From JAHEKO01 sp965212505 (GTDB lineage Bacteria; Acidobacteriota; Thermoanaerobaculia; Multivoradales; JAHEKO01), in the NCBI GenBank assembly GCA_965212505.1, contig OZ243123.1, positions 2,604,001 through 2,668,000 on the forward strand: DNA of 64,000 bases, written 5' to 3'. Below are positions 25,605 to 34,421 of this stretch, piece after piece. The notes under the pieces were generated by a model. It had not been told where the DNA came from, made no database searches, and saw only the letters and a program-made list of their open reading frames with translations. Positions within the stretch are counted from its first letter, which is position 1. Every line of letters starts with the position of its first letter. The position numbers were made by a program, and so were the translations under genes.

Positions 25605-28058
25605 CGAGTCTCCAACCTCCGCTCCCTCGGCAGACGCAGAGACTCTGCCGAACTGAGAGCCGGGGCCGAAGGGCTTCCAGCTGGCGAGCTGCTCCACCAG
25701 ATCGTCGAACGAGAGCGGCATCGAGAAGAGGAAGCCCTGCAAGATGTCGCACCCCTCACGAATGAGGAAATCCCTCTGCTCTGAGGTCTCGACACCCTCT
25801 GCGACAGTTGTCAGATCCAGAGACTTGGCCATCGCGATGGCCGCGCGAACGATCGCGGCCCCGGAGTCGTCGGCGGCGAGGTCGCGCAGCATGGAGCGAT
25901 CCAGCTTGAGGGTGTCAACCGGAAGCCGCTTCAAGAGCGACAGGGAGGAGTAGCCCGAGCCGAAGTCGTCGAGGTCGACGCGCACACCCAGGGCCCGCAG
26001 GTCCTCGAGCACGCTTCGGCCCCGCTGCAGATCCCGAACGAGGGAGCTTTCGGTCAGCTCCAGACGCAACCGTTCGGGGCTCACCCCGTGTTTGACGATC
26101 GCCGCTTCGACCTTACTCGCCAGATCGGCGTCGGAGAACTGGCGCGCACTGACGTTGACCGAGCAGCTGAAGTCGGCCGGGAGCCGATGCTCCTCTAGCC
26201 GGCGAACGTCGCGACAGGCGGCGTCGAGCACCCACTCGCCGAGCGGCAGTATGAGATCGGTCTCCTCGGCGACCGGAATGAACCGGCTGGGTGGAATCGG
26301 CTCTCGACCCGGGGGCAGCCAACGGAGCAACGACTCCGCGCCAACCAACTCTCCGGTCGCGGAGACCATCGGCTGGTAGCGCAGCGACAGCTCCTCGTGC
26401 GAAAGGGCGTGGCGCAGGTCGTCGATGAGCGCCTTGCGCGCGTTGATCGAGACCTGACGCTCCTCGCGATAGAAGCAGACGCAGTTCCGACCGGAGTCTT
26501 TGGCTTCGAACATCGCGACGTCCGCCTGCTGGAGCAACTCCTCCAGACCGTCTTCCTCGCCCCGGAAGAGCGCAATACCGATGCTGACGCTGGTGTGCAC
26601 GCGATGCCCCTCCTGGGTCACCTCGAACGCCCCCTCGAGCGAGTCGCGCATGGCGTCGGCAACAAGCTCGACGTTGGCGCGTGCCTTCCGATCGTTCTCT
26701 CCTAGAGCACCGAGCACCACGACAAACTCGTCTCCTCCGACCCGGGCGATGGTGTCCGAGTCGCGCACGTTGACTCCGAGGCGCTTGGCCACCTCGACCA
26801 GCAGGCAGTCGCCGACCTGATGCCCCAGCGTGTCGTTGACCGTCTTGAAGTTGTCGAGGTCCAACATCAGGAAAGCGCCGTACGACCGGGAGCGCCGCGC
26901 CGAGGCGAGCGCCGTTCGGACGCGATCGGCCAGGAGTCGACGGTTCGCAAGCCCCGTCAGAGGATCGAAGAGGGCCAGTTCACGAATCCGTTCGTCGCTC
27001 TCACGGCGCTCGGTGATGTCTTGGATCGTGCCGGCGATCACGGTCGGTTCGCCGCCGTCGCGACGTCGCACAACCGCCTGCTGATAGACGAGTCGCATCT
27101 CGCCGTCGAGTCGCTGAACACGATATTCGACGCACGCGGTGTCCTGGGTGCGGAGCACCAGAGCCAGCGACTCCCGCAGCAATCTCCGGTCGTCGGGATG
27201 AACGAAGGTGAGCGTCTTGGCCGGGTCGGGCACGAACTTGCCCATCTCGACGCCGACGATGCGAAAGGTCTCCTGGGACCAGGACAGAGTGTTGTCACGC
27301 AGGTCCCATTGCCAGTCGCCCACCCCAGCGAGCCGCTGCGCCGCCAGCAGACGCTCGCGCGTCCCCTGAAGCTCACCGACGGCGCGCTGCAACGTGTCGA
27401 TCGCGTTGCGAACACTCGCCTCCAATGGGCGGAAGATGAAGGCGACCTCGAGCATCAGGATCAGAAGGGTCGCGAGCCAGATGAAGCCCTCGAGTCTCTC
27501 GATGCGAACAATGCCCGATCGCCCGATCGCCTGGTACTCCTCCACGGCCGCATCGAGCATCGGCTCCAGCACGTGGGGGCCGGTCGTGCTGAGGTAGATG
27601 TAGGCTGTCGTGCCGACATCGAGACTCTCCATGTCGAGCTCGTAAACCTCACGAGCACGATCGAGGAACCGATGGATTGCGAGATCCAGCCCGAGGCTCG
27701 GATCCTCGTAGAGAGCTCTTAGGTGCTCGTTGGTGAGCTGAGGAATGCCGTCCTCGGGCGCCCCGTGTCGGATCAACTCGTGCGCTTCGGACATCCGGTG
27801 AATCGTCCGACCGACTTGCGACTGCGCCGCCGCAAACTCGCTCGGCTCCTCCGTCGTCGCCATCACCGTCGCGAAGAAGGCGATTCGATTCGCCAGCCCC
27901 GACTGGTGGGCCGCCAGGTTCACGAGCTTGGCGAAGTCTCGCTGCTCCGAGACCACCCGACTCATCGTGACGAAGGAGGCCGTGATCAGCAGCGCGATCA
28001 CGCTCAGACCCAGCAGGTAGCGGAATCGAACGCCTCGAGCAGAACTGGCGGCATTCAC
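25554..28058 (-). CDS. Membrane PAS-GGDEF-EAL cyclic-di-GMP signalling protein
   Basis: 834 residues from GTG 28058; a GTG at 28187 would add 43 non-conserved residues. A membrane helix near residues 13-33 and another near 190-212 enclose a periplasmic sensor with a PilJ-like phrase (NLAAHQSGLANRIAFFATV). A PAS domain follows (GDWQWDLRDNTLSW, FVHPDD), then GGDEF (DPLTGLANRRLL, intact GGDEF in RVGGDEFVVVLG) and EAL (ESLLRW in place of EALLRW, DDFGSGYSSLSLLKRLPVD, TVAEGVET, GFLFSMP). Both domains look active, so it may make or break c-di-GMP, with the sensor setting the direction. The PilZ-type protein at 17363 is a possible effector. Confidence 0.9.
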   Translation of the reverse strand: MNAASSARGVRFRYLLGLSVIALLITASFVTMSRVVSEQRDFAKLVNLAAHQSGLANRIAFFATVMATTEEPSEFAAAQSQVGRTIHRMSEAHELIRHGAPEDGIPQLTNEHLRALYEDPSLGLDLAIHRFLDRAREVYELDMESLDVGTTAYIYLSTTGPHVLEPMLDAAVEEYQAIGRSGIVRIERLEGFIWLATLLILMLEVAFIFRPLEASVRNAIDTLQRAVGELQGTRERLLAAQRLAGVGDWQWDLRDNTLSWSQETFRIVGVEMGKFVPDPAKTLTFVHPDDRRLLRESLALVLRTQDTACVEYRVQRLDGEMRLVYQQAVVRRRDGGEPTVIAGTIQDITERRESDERIRELALFDPLTGLANRRLLADRVRTALASARRSRSYGAFLMLDLDNFKTVNDTLGHQVGDCLLVEVAKRLGVNVRDSDTIARVGGDEFVVVLGALGENDRKARANVELVADAMRDSLEGAFEVTQEGHRVHTSVSIGIALFRGEEDGLEELLQQADVAMFEAKDSGRNCVCFYREERQVSINARKALIDDLRHALSHEELSLRYQPMVSATGELVGAESLLRWLPPGREPIPPSRFIPVAEETDLILPLGEWVLDAACRDVRRLEEHRLPADFSCSVNVSARQFSDADLASKVEAAIVKHGVSPERLRLELTESSLVRDLQRGRSVLEDLRALGVRVDLDDFGSGYSSLSLLKRLPVDTLKLDRSMLRDLAADDSGAAIVRAAIAMAKSLDLTTVAEGVETSEQRDFLIREGCDILQGFLFSMPLSFDDLVEQLASWKPFGPGSQFGRVSASAEGAEVGDSLRDAGTAGGGLRRADA

Positions 28059-28282
28059 AGTTCCGTGAGTCTGGTCTGGATCGCCGCCCGGGGCTGTCGA
28101 GCGGGTAACAGCGAACGGCCCCTTCTGTCGTTGTAGACACGCGCATCGCTGAATGCTTTGGCCCTGGAGGGCGACGCTCGACAACACGCAAGCCCTTCGT
28201 AGTCAGCCGTTTGAGACGCGTTTGAGCCGCAGTTGAGAGCTCTTGCAGGTCATCACGGCCCCTAGCGCCCTACCTTGGGGCC

Positions 28283-29086
28283 ATGCACAGCCGAACGACC
28301 CCCCGATGTCTACTGATCACCACCCTGCTCGCGGCGCTCGTACCCCCGACGGCCACGGCTCACGAGTTTTGGATCCAACCGGCGACCTTCTCGGTCTCCC
28401 CTGGCGAGCGCCTCGACGTCGCCCTCCGCGTGGGTGACGGCTTCGACCAGGGCGTCGCGTATCCCCGCAATCCCGCTCACATGACCAGCTTCTCTCTGAT
28501 CGGAGAGAAGACGCGAAGCATCTCCGGCAAACCGGGAGCCGATCCGGCCGGCCGGATCACGATCGACGAGGATGGGACGCTCGCGCTCGCCTACACGAGC
28601 TCCGAATCGACGATCACACTCGAGGCCGAGCGCTTCGAGTCCTACCTGCGCACGGAGGGCCTCGAGGAGATCATTCGGCTTCGCGAGCGTCGAGGCGAGT
28701 CACAGGCTCCCGGTCGAGAGGCGTTCTCCCGCTGCGCCAAGTCGCTCGTGCGCTCCGGAGAGCCGAGGAGCACTCAGGACGGGCCCGTCGGCCTCGAGCT
28801 CGAGATCGTCACGGAGCTCGACCCGTACCAACTCGAGCCTGGCGACCGGCTGCCGGTGCGAGTGCTCTGGCGCGGCGAGCCACTCGCTGCCGCGCAGATT
28901 CGCACATTCGTTCAGGGCAACCCAGAGCCGCGCGTCGTGCGCACCGGACCCGACGGACGAGCTCCGATCGAGCTCACAGACTCGGGCGTCTGGCTCCTGT
29001 CGGTCGTCCACATGGAATCGGCACAACCTCGAACTGACGTCGACTGGCTCAGTACCTGGTCGTCGCTGACCTTCGAAATTCGCTAG
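28283..29086 (+). CDS. DUF4198-domain exported protein
   Basis: 267 residues with a signal peptide (LLITTLLAALVPPTATA) followed by HEFWIQPATFSVSPGERLDV, the hallmark of DUF4198/NikM-like periplasmic proteins. A second beta domain (about 160-260) has LEPGDRLPVRVLWRGEPL and GVWLLSVVHM. Relatives occur next to metal (Ni/Co) uptake or HupE-like genes, but none is near, so metal transport is only a possibility. The next gene (29111) starts 25 bases downstream with a strong ribosome site, so the two form an operon. Confidence 0.8.
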   Translation: MHSRTTPRCLLITTLLAALVPPTATAHEFWIQPATFSVSPGERLDVALRVGDGFDQGVAYPRNPAHMTSFSLIGEKTRSISGKPGADPAGRITIDEDGTLALAYTSSESTITLEAERFESYLRTEGLEEIIRLRERRGESQAPGREAFSRCAKSLVRSGEPRSTQDGPVGLELEIVTELDPYQLEPGDRLPVRVLWRGEPLAAAQIRTFVQGNPEPRVVRTGPDGRAPIELTDSGVWLLSVVHMESAQPRTDVDWLSTWSSLTFEIR

Positions 29087-29110
29087 CAACCCTCACCTAA
29101 GGAGAGAGAC

Positions 29111-30133
29111 ATGAGACTGAATCACCGCCTTGTACAGATCACCGTTCTCGCCATTGCCTGCCTCGTTCTAGTCGTCAGCCCCGGTTCCGCGGCAGACCAC
29201 CTCGACGCACCGTTCGTGAGCCTCGACGGCCGCATCGACATCAACGACGTCTACGTCTTCCCCGGTGCGGATCCCACCAAACAGGTCTTCGTCATGACCG
29301 TCAATCCTGGCGCCGGCTCGATCAGCGGCGAGACCTTCCGTCCCGACGCGCGCTACGAGTTCCTGCTCGACACCGACGGCAACGCCGTTCCGAACATCAC
29401 GATTCGGACGTCCTTCGGCGCCGTCCAGTCCGACGGCACACAGTCGGTGCGGGTCCAGAAAATGGAGACCGGGCAGCCCGCCGAGACCCTCGGCGGCGGC
29501 ATCACCGGTACCGAGTTCAACGGTACCGGCATGCGGGCAATCGTCGACACATTCGACGACCCCTTCTTCTTCGACCTCGACGCCTTCAACGGTACCGACG
29601 GCCGCGCGTTCTGCGACGGCAATGAGGTCGACTTCTTCGCCGGCCTGAATGTCAGCGCGATCATCCTCGAAGTCGATAGCACCGTCATCGACGCACCCGC
29701 CTACTCCACCCACGCCGTCACGCGTCTGCGCGGCCTCCAGGCCGACCGAATGGGCATCCCCGCCATCAACACCGTCTTTATCCCCTCGAATCCGTTCGAG
29801 CCGACAGAGGCCGGCCTCAAAGACGCTTTCAACCACACGCTCCTCGTGGGTGATGACGGCATCTGGGCCGGTGAGTTGCGCGACACCTTCGAGCAGTTCT
29901 ACTCGGACTCCGCGACCATCGACTTCCTCGTCGACGTGCTCCTACCTGACGCCCTGCCGTTCGACGAGAACGTGCCGCCGGGCTTCGAGTTCCTCAACGG
30001 TCGAGGGCTCGCGGACGACGTCATCGACTTAGAGCTCGGCTTGGTGACCAACGGCGCGGTTCTGAGCGACTGCGTCGACGCCAACGACGTCCCGTTCCTG
30101 AACGACTTCCCGTACCTGGCGCAGGCGAACTAG
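29111..30133 (+). CDS. DUF4331-domain secreted protein
   Basis: 340 residues, AAGGAGAGAGAC directly before ATG. A signal peptide (ITVLAIACLVLVVSPGSAA) is followed by DHLDAPFVSLDGRIDINDVY, the classic start of DUF4331 proteins. Later typical phrases are FVMTVNPGAG, NITIRTSFG, FFDLDAF and LLPDALPFD near the end. The family consists of exported beta proteins of unknown role, found in acidobacteria and other environmental bacteria. It is the second gene of the pair with DUF4198, followed by a UUCG hairpin. Confidence 0.85.
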   Translation: MRLNHRLVQITVLAIACLVLVVSPGSAADHLDAPFVSLDGRIDINDVYVFPGADPTKQVFVMTVNPGAGSISGETFRPDARYEFLLDTDGNAVPNITIRTSFGAVQSDGTQSVRVQKMETGQPAETLGGGITGTEFNGTGMRAIVDTFDDPFFFDLDAFNGTDGRAFCDGNEVDFFAGLNVSAIILEVDSTVIDAPAYSTHAVTRLRGLQADRMGIPAINTVFIPSNPFEPTEAGLKDAFNHTLLVGDDGIWAGELRDTFEQFYSDSATIDFLVDVLLPDALPFDENVPPGFEFLNGRGLADDVIDLELGLVTNGAVLSDCVDANDVPFLNDFPYLAQAN

Positions 30134-30161
30134 CGCCATCAACTGACCATGCTCGAGCTCT

Positions 30162-30187
30162 GCGAGCGGCGCTTCGGCGTCGCTCGC
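30162..30187 (+). terminator. UUCG-tetraloop hairpin between convergent genes
   Basis: An 11-bp stem with one G-T wobble is closed by the very stable TTCG tetraloop at 30173-30176, between the DUF4331 stop (30133) and the kinase gene stop (30191). It is symmetric enough to act for both strands; the plus side is followed by TCTCTATTC. Confidence 0.65.
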
Positions 30188-30190
30188 TCT

Positions 30191-33100
30191 CTATTCAGGC
30201 GGGTCCAACCAGCCCGGGAAGGGGCCGACCTCTAGCCGGAAGCCATCCTCCGAGGCCGGGTCCTGGACTACCTGGTAGTTCGTGAGTCCATCGAGACGTT
30301 CCAGCAACTCTGCTCGTGGCAAGGTGTGCAACGGCGGGCCGTCAGGGATCGGCCAAAGCCGGATGATCGCGTCGTCACCGCCAGAAGCGAGCCAACGCCC
30401 GCGCGGATCGAACGCCACCTGATGCACGACGCCCTCGTGGCCGAGCAGAAGGTGGGGCTCCTCGCCACTGGCCGGCCCGACCCGCACCACACCATCGACG
30501 TCACCGGTAGCGACCAGAGTACCGGTCGGGTCGATCGCAGCGTGGACCACACGCTCCCCGTGGGTCGTGAGCTCGCGACGAACGCCCGTGGCCACCTCGT
30601 AGATCACGGCGATTCCGCCCTGCGCCGCCCAGGTGCCCGAGCCGGTGACCGCAGTCACCCAGGTCCCGTCAGGTGTCGCTGAAAGGTAGGCGTGCGGACC
30701 CTCTGCGAGGAGCGTGTGCGACCGCTCCCTCAAATCCCAAACTACCAACCGATCGGCTCCAGATGCGACGACCTCGTGGTCGCTCACGAAGACGGCATCG
30801 ATGACCATTCGGCCGTCTCCGAAGTTGAGGGCGAACGTCTCCTCGGTCTCGAGGTCCCAGACCGTCAACTGAGCGACATCGGCCTCGAACTGTCCCCCGG
30901 CTGCGACGAGGTAGCGCCCCTTGGGACCGTATTCGACAGACCAGACGTCACGCCCTCCCGCGTTTGTCGTTTCCATCGTTTCTAAATCCAGCAGCGCGAC
31001 TCCCGTCTGTTCCAAAGCGAGCGCCACGTGCGGGACATCCGGACGGACGGAGAAGTCTCTGAATCCGTAGGGCAGCAACAACTCTCCCGTCGCGCCTCCG
31101 TTCAGCGGAGAGTTCCAGAGGTGAGTCGCCGAGCTCGACACCAGCTGCTCACCGGCTGGGTCGAAAACCAAATCAAGCACCCTCTCGGGGTGAACTTTGA
31201 TCTCGAGCGGTCGCGGCTCGACCGGCCAGATCGCGGCTCCGCCATTGTCGCCCGTCGCTAGCCAACGCCCCGTCGGGTCGAAGTTCAGTCCGATGATGTG
31301 CTGCTGATCGGCGCGAGCCAGGTTGAAGGGCTCCGCGTCCCATGGAGCTTCCAGGTCCCATAGCCACGCGTTTCTGGGGCCGGCTGCGGCGAAGTACCGA
31401 CCCGTGGGGTCGAAGCGCGGCTTCGCCTGGTGGAGTGGCCCGGGCGAGAGTGTGCGACGCAGGCCCCATCCGTCTTCGGTCTCGTCCCAGATCCGAATCT
31501 CCTCCTCGACGAGTGCGGCCGTGGCCAACGTCCTTTCGTTTGGATGGAACACGGTCTGGACACAGCAGTCGCCGTGCTGTCCAACGAAGCGCGAGGTTTG
31601 AAGGTCCTGGACTGCGGCGATCTGAACTCGCCCCTCGTCCACGAAAGTGAGTCGCCTGCCCGAGCCGCTCAGGCTCTCGCTGGTGAAGGGAACCTCAACA
31701 CCGTCCGCACGGATGCGGCCGCCGCCCTCGGACGTCCCCTCGAGCGGGGTCCAGGGGCGCACCACGGTGGTGCCGTCTGCACTCCGGAGCAACATGAATC
31801 GATTTCTCCCGTCGGGAGTACTGACAACGCTCGATCCCGGCGGAAGATCCCGGGCCGCGAGAACCTCTCCCGTCTCGACCGACCAGGAGGTCAGGCGACC
31901 GTCGCCACGCACGCCGTGAATGACCGAGGAGTCGGCGTCAAAGCCCACGAAGGTTGCGAAGTTCGGCATCGCCCTCTCGAGCTCGAGCGGCTCACCTCCC
32001 TCGGAGTCATAGAGAAGGAGCAGACTCTTTACCGCGACCATATCCGCCCCGTGCACGGCGAGGTGGCGACCGTCCGGACTGAAGGTTGGATGGAGGCCGG
32101 GCGACTCGGTGACGACCCGCGCCGGCGGCCCTCGGAGAAGCGCCTCGACCGCAAACCGGCGACCTGCCGGGCTGTCCGCCCGCTCGAGGGAGGCCTTCGC
32201 GTAGGCGAGTGCGGACGGTGGACTCGTGTCGATCTCTGTTCGACCGAGCGCCAGGAGTGCGCTCGCCTCGGCCCGGGCCCGTGCGACTTCGCTCTGACGC
32301 CAGAGGACGTTCATCCAGATCCCAAAACCGACTAGCAGCACCAACAGGATGGCAGCAAAACCCGTCGCCAGCCGGTTGCGCGCGACCAGCTTCTTGAGCT
32401 GATACATCGCGCTCGGTGGTCGAGCGAGAATCGGCAGCTGCGCCTGGAGGCGGGCGACGTCCTCGGAGAGCGCCGCGGCACTCGCGTACCGCCGGTCCGC
32501 CTCCTTCTCGAGCGCTTTGCCGACGATGGTCTCGAGGTCGGGATCGAGACGCTGCTGACCTCGCCAGACTGCACCGAGTGAGCGCGGCGGCGTCTCGCAG
32601 ATGACGCGCACGGCTTGAACGAGCGATCCCTGCTCCAGCGGGAGAGGACGGTCGCCGGTCAACATCTCGTAGAGGATGACGCCGAGGGCGTAGACGTCGG
32701 TCCTCAGATCGAGCTCGTCGGGATTGCCTCGCGCCTGCTCGGGGCTCATGTAGGGCAGCGTTCCCTTGATGATTCCCACCTCGGTCGCCAGAGTGCCGGC
32801 GCCGCCCTCAGCCTCCGTAATGCGGGCGAGCCCGAAGTCCAGCACCTTGACCTGTGGCAGACCGGAGCCCGAGGCGCTGCCGTCCGCATCTGGGTCGACC
32901 TCGGTAACAATCACGTTCCCCGGCTTGAGATCGCGATGAATCACACCCCGCTGATGGGCGTAGTGCACCGCGTCGGCGATCGCGCGGAAGAGTCGGAGCC
33001 GACGATCGATCTCGTCTTTCGACAGCAGCTCGGCGTCCTGTTCGGCAAGATGACGGTCGAGGGTCTGCCCACGGACCAACTCCATGGCGAAAAAGTGCTG

Positions 33101-33628
33101 CCCCTCGTCCGTTCGACCGGACTCGTAGATGGCGCCGATGTTCGGATGCTTGAGGCGAGCCAGCGTGTCCGCCTCGCGCTGGAACATGCGGACCGCACTC
33201 TCGGAGACGAACTGGCCTCCTCGAACCACCTTGAGCGCCACCCGCCGCCTCGGACGGTCCTGCCGGGCTTCAAACACGACGCCCATACCGCCCTCGCCGA
33301 GCTTGCCGAGGATCTCGTAGCGGCCGATCGCAGCCGGAACCCCATCGGGCCGCGCCGGCACCACGGGGGCGGCCAGGACCTCCGTGTCCTCCTGGTCGGC
33401 GACCGCAGCGATCTCACCGACCAAATCCGGCGCGGCCTCCCCCACCGGTTGGTCGAGAAAACCGGTCGCCTCGACGTCCGCTGCGAGGAGCGCTTCGACC
33501 TCCTGGCGCAGCGCGCGGTCGGTGCCGCACTCCCGGTCGAGGATCTCAGATCGCTCGGCCGGTGCTAGGTCGACCACTCGATCGAAGAGCGCCTCGACCC
33601 GCTGCCAACCCTTGGTGTCGTCGGTCAC
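30191..33628 (-). CDS. Ser/Thr protein kinase with WD40/propeller sensor domain
   Basis: 1145 residues from GTG 33628, two bases after the sigma-factor stop. After an N-terminal helical segment the kinase domain spans about residues 104-390: GEGGMGVVFEAR (Gly loop), the catalytic Lys in VALKVVRGG, HRDLKPGNVIV and DFGLARI. A single membrane helix lies near 420-440 (AAILLVLLVGFGIWMNVL). The rest is an extracytoplasmic WD40-type propeller with blades such as FDPTGRYFAAAG, FDPTGRWLATGD and FDPRGRWLASGGDDAIIRLW. Co-transcription with an ECF sigma factor suggests it senses a signal outside the cell and controls that factor or other targets by phosphorylation. Confidence 0.93.
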   Translation of the reverse strand: MTDDTKGWQRVEALFDRVVDLAPAERSEILDRECGTDRALRQEVEALLAADVEATGFLDQPVGEAAPDLVGEIAAVADQEDTEVLAAPVVPARPDGVPAAIGRYEILGKLGEGGMGVVFEARQDRPRRRVALKVVRGGQFVSESAVRMFQREADTLARLKHPNIGAIYESGRTDEGQHFFAMELVRGQTLDRHLAEQDAELLSKDEIDRRLRLFRAIADAVHYAHQRGVIHRDLKPGNVIVTEVDPDADGSASGSGLPQVKVLDFGLARITEAEGGAGTLATEVGIIKGTLPYMSPEQARGNPDELDLRTDVYALGVILYEMLTGDRPLPLEQGSLVQAVRVICETPPRSLGAVWRGQQRLDPDLETIVGKALEKEADRRYASAAALSEDVARLQAQLPILARPPSAMYQLKKLVARNRLATGFAAILLVLLVGFGIWMNVLWRQSEVARARAEASALLALGRTEIDTSPPSALAYAKASLERADSPAGRRFAVEALLRGPPARVVTESPGLHPTFSPDGRHLAVHGADMVAVKSLLLLYDSEGGEPLELERAMPNFATFVGFDADSSVIHGVRGDGRLTSWSVETGEVLAARDLPPGSSVVSTPDGRNRFMLLRSADGTTVVRPWTPLEGTSEGGGRIRADGVEVPFTSESLSGSGRRLTFVDEGRVQIAAVQDLQTSRFVGQHGDCCVQTVFHPNERTLATAALVEEEIRIWDETEDGWGLRRTLSPGPLHQAKPRFDPTGRYFAAAGPRNAWLWDLEAPWDAEPFNLARADQQHIIGLNFDPTGRWLATGDNGGAAIWPVEPRPLEIKVHPERVLDLVFDPAGEQLVSSSATHLWNSPLNGGATGELLLPYGFRDFSVRPDVPHVALALEQTGVALLDLETMETTNAGGRDVWSVEYGPKGRYLVAAGGQFEADVAQLTVWDLETEETFALNFGDGRMVIDAVFVSDHEVVASGADRLVVWDLRERSHTLLAEGPHAYLSATPDGTWVTAVTGSGTWAAQGGIAVIYEVATGVRRELTTHGERVVHAAIDPTGTLVATGDVDGVVRVGPASGEEPHLLLGHEGVVHQVAFDPRGRWLASGGDDAIIRLWPIPDGPPLHTLPRAELLERLDGLTNYQVVQDPASEDGFRLEVGPFPGWLDPPE

Positions 33629-33630
33629 GC

Positions 33631-34191
33631 CTAGGCACCGCCCAGTTCGCTGTAGAGGAAGGCCCGTGCCTTGCGCCAGTCGCGATGCGCCGTGCGTCGA
33701 GAGAGCCCGAGGATGTCGGCTGACTCTTCAAAGGTGAAGCCGCCGAAGAAGCGCAGTTCGACGAGCTTGCCGAGACGCTCACTCCGTGCTGCCAGCGCCT
33801 CGAGCGCTCGGTTCAGTGCCAGGACATCCACCGCACGCCCATCCGAGCCCAGCCGCGACTCGTGCAGGCTGAGCGGCTTCTCGTCGCCTCCGCGCTTCTT
33901 AGCGCGCCGGTTGCGCACGTGGTCGACCACGATCTGACGCATGGCCCTTGCCGAAAGAGCGAAGAAGTGGTTCCGATCGTTGACCTCTAGCTTCGAGCGC
34001 CCGATCAGCTTGATGTACGCCTCGTGCACCAGAGCCGTCGTGTTGAGAGTCAGCCCAGGGTGCCAGCGCCGGAGCTCACGGCTAGCCGTATACCGCAGCT
34101 GCGCGTAGACGACCGGAAACAAGCGCTCCACAGCGCTCTCGTCCCCCCGACGAGCTGCAGCGAGAACCTCCAGGATCTCTTCCGGCTCCAC
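33631..34191 (-). CDS. ECF-type RNA polymerase sigma factor
   Basis: 186 residues from GTG 34191, set by AAGGAG 5-6 bases upstream; an ATG far upstream gives a non-conserved tail. The sigma2 region includes AAARRGDESAVERLFPVVY and LNTTALVHEAYIKLIG, and sigma4 includes FFGGFTFEESADILGLSRRTAHRDWRKA (shown here as recognition helix region). The phrases WHPGLTLNTTALVHEAY and ARAMRQIVVDHVRNRRA are typical of the ECF subgroup found beside Ser/Thr kinases in acidobacteria and planctomycetes. No anti-sigma gene is adjacent; control by the downstream kinase is likely. Confidence 0.9.
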   Translation of the reverse strand: MEPEEILEVLAAARRGDESAVERLFPVVYAQLRYTASRELRRWHPGLTLNTTALVHEAYIKLIGRSKLEVNDRNHFFALSARAMRQIVVDHVRNRRAKKRGGDEKPLSLHESRLGSDGRAVDVLALNRALEALAARSERLGKLVELRFFGGFTFEESADILGLSRRTAHRDWRKARAFLYSELGGA

Positions 34192-34421
34192 GACGCTCCT
34201 TCTCCGGTGTTGACGAGCCAGGCTACCGCTGGTCGTACAGCGGCGCAACCAGATGGCGCAATCCTCGGTCCTTCTGCGTTCAACAGGACGAAAGGGAGGG
34301 ATAGCGAGACATGAAGCAGCTATTCGAGGACGACCCGCGGCCCTGGACAACCGACGTGAGAAACTACGCGGGTCAATTCCTACAACTACGCCGAAGGATT
34401 CGGCCCAGAGGAGCGTCTGTG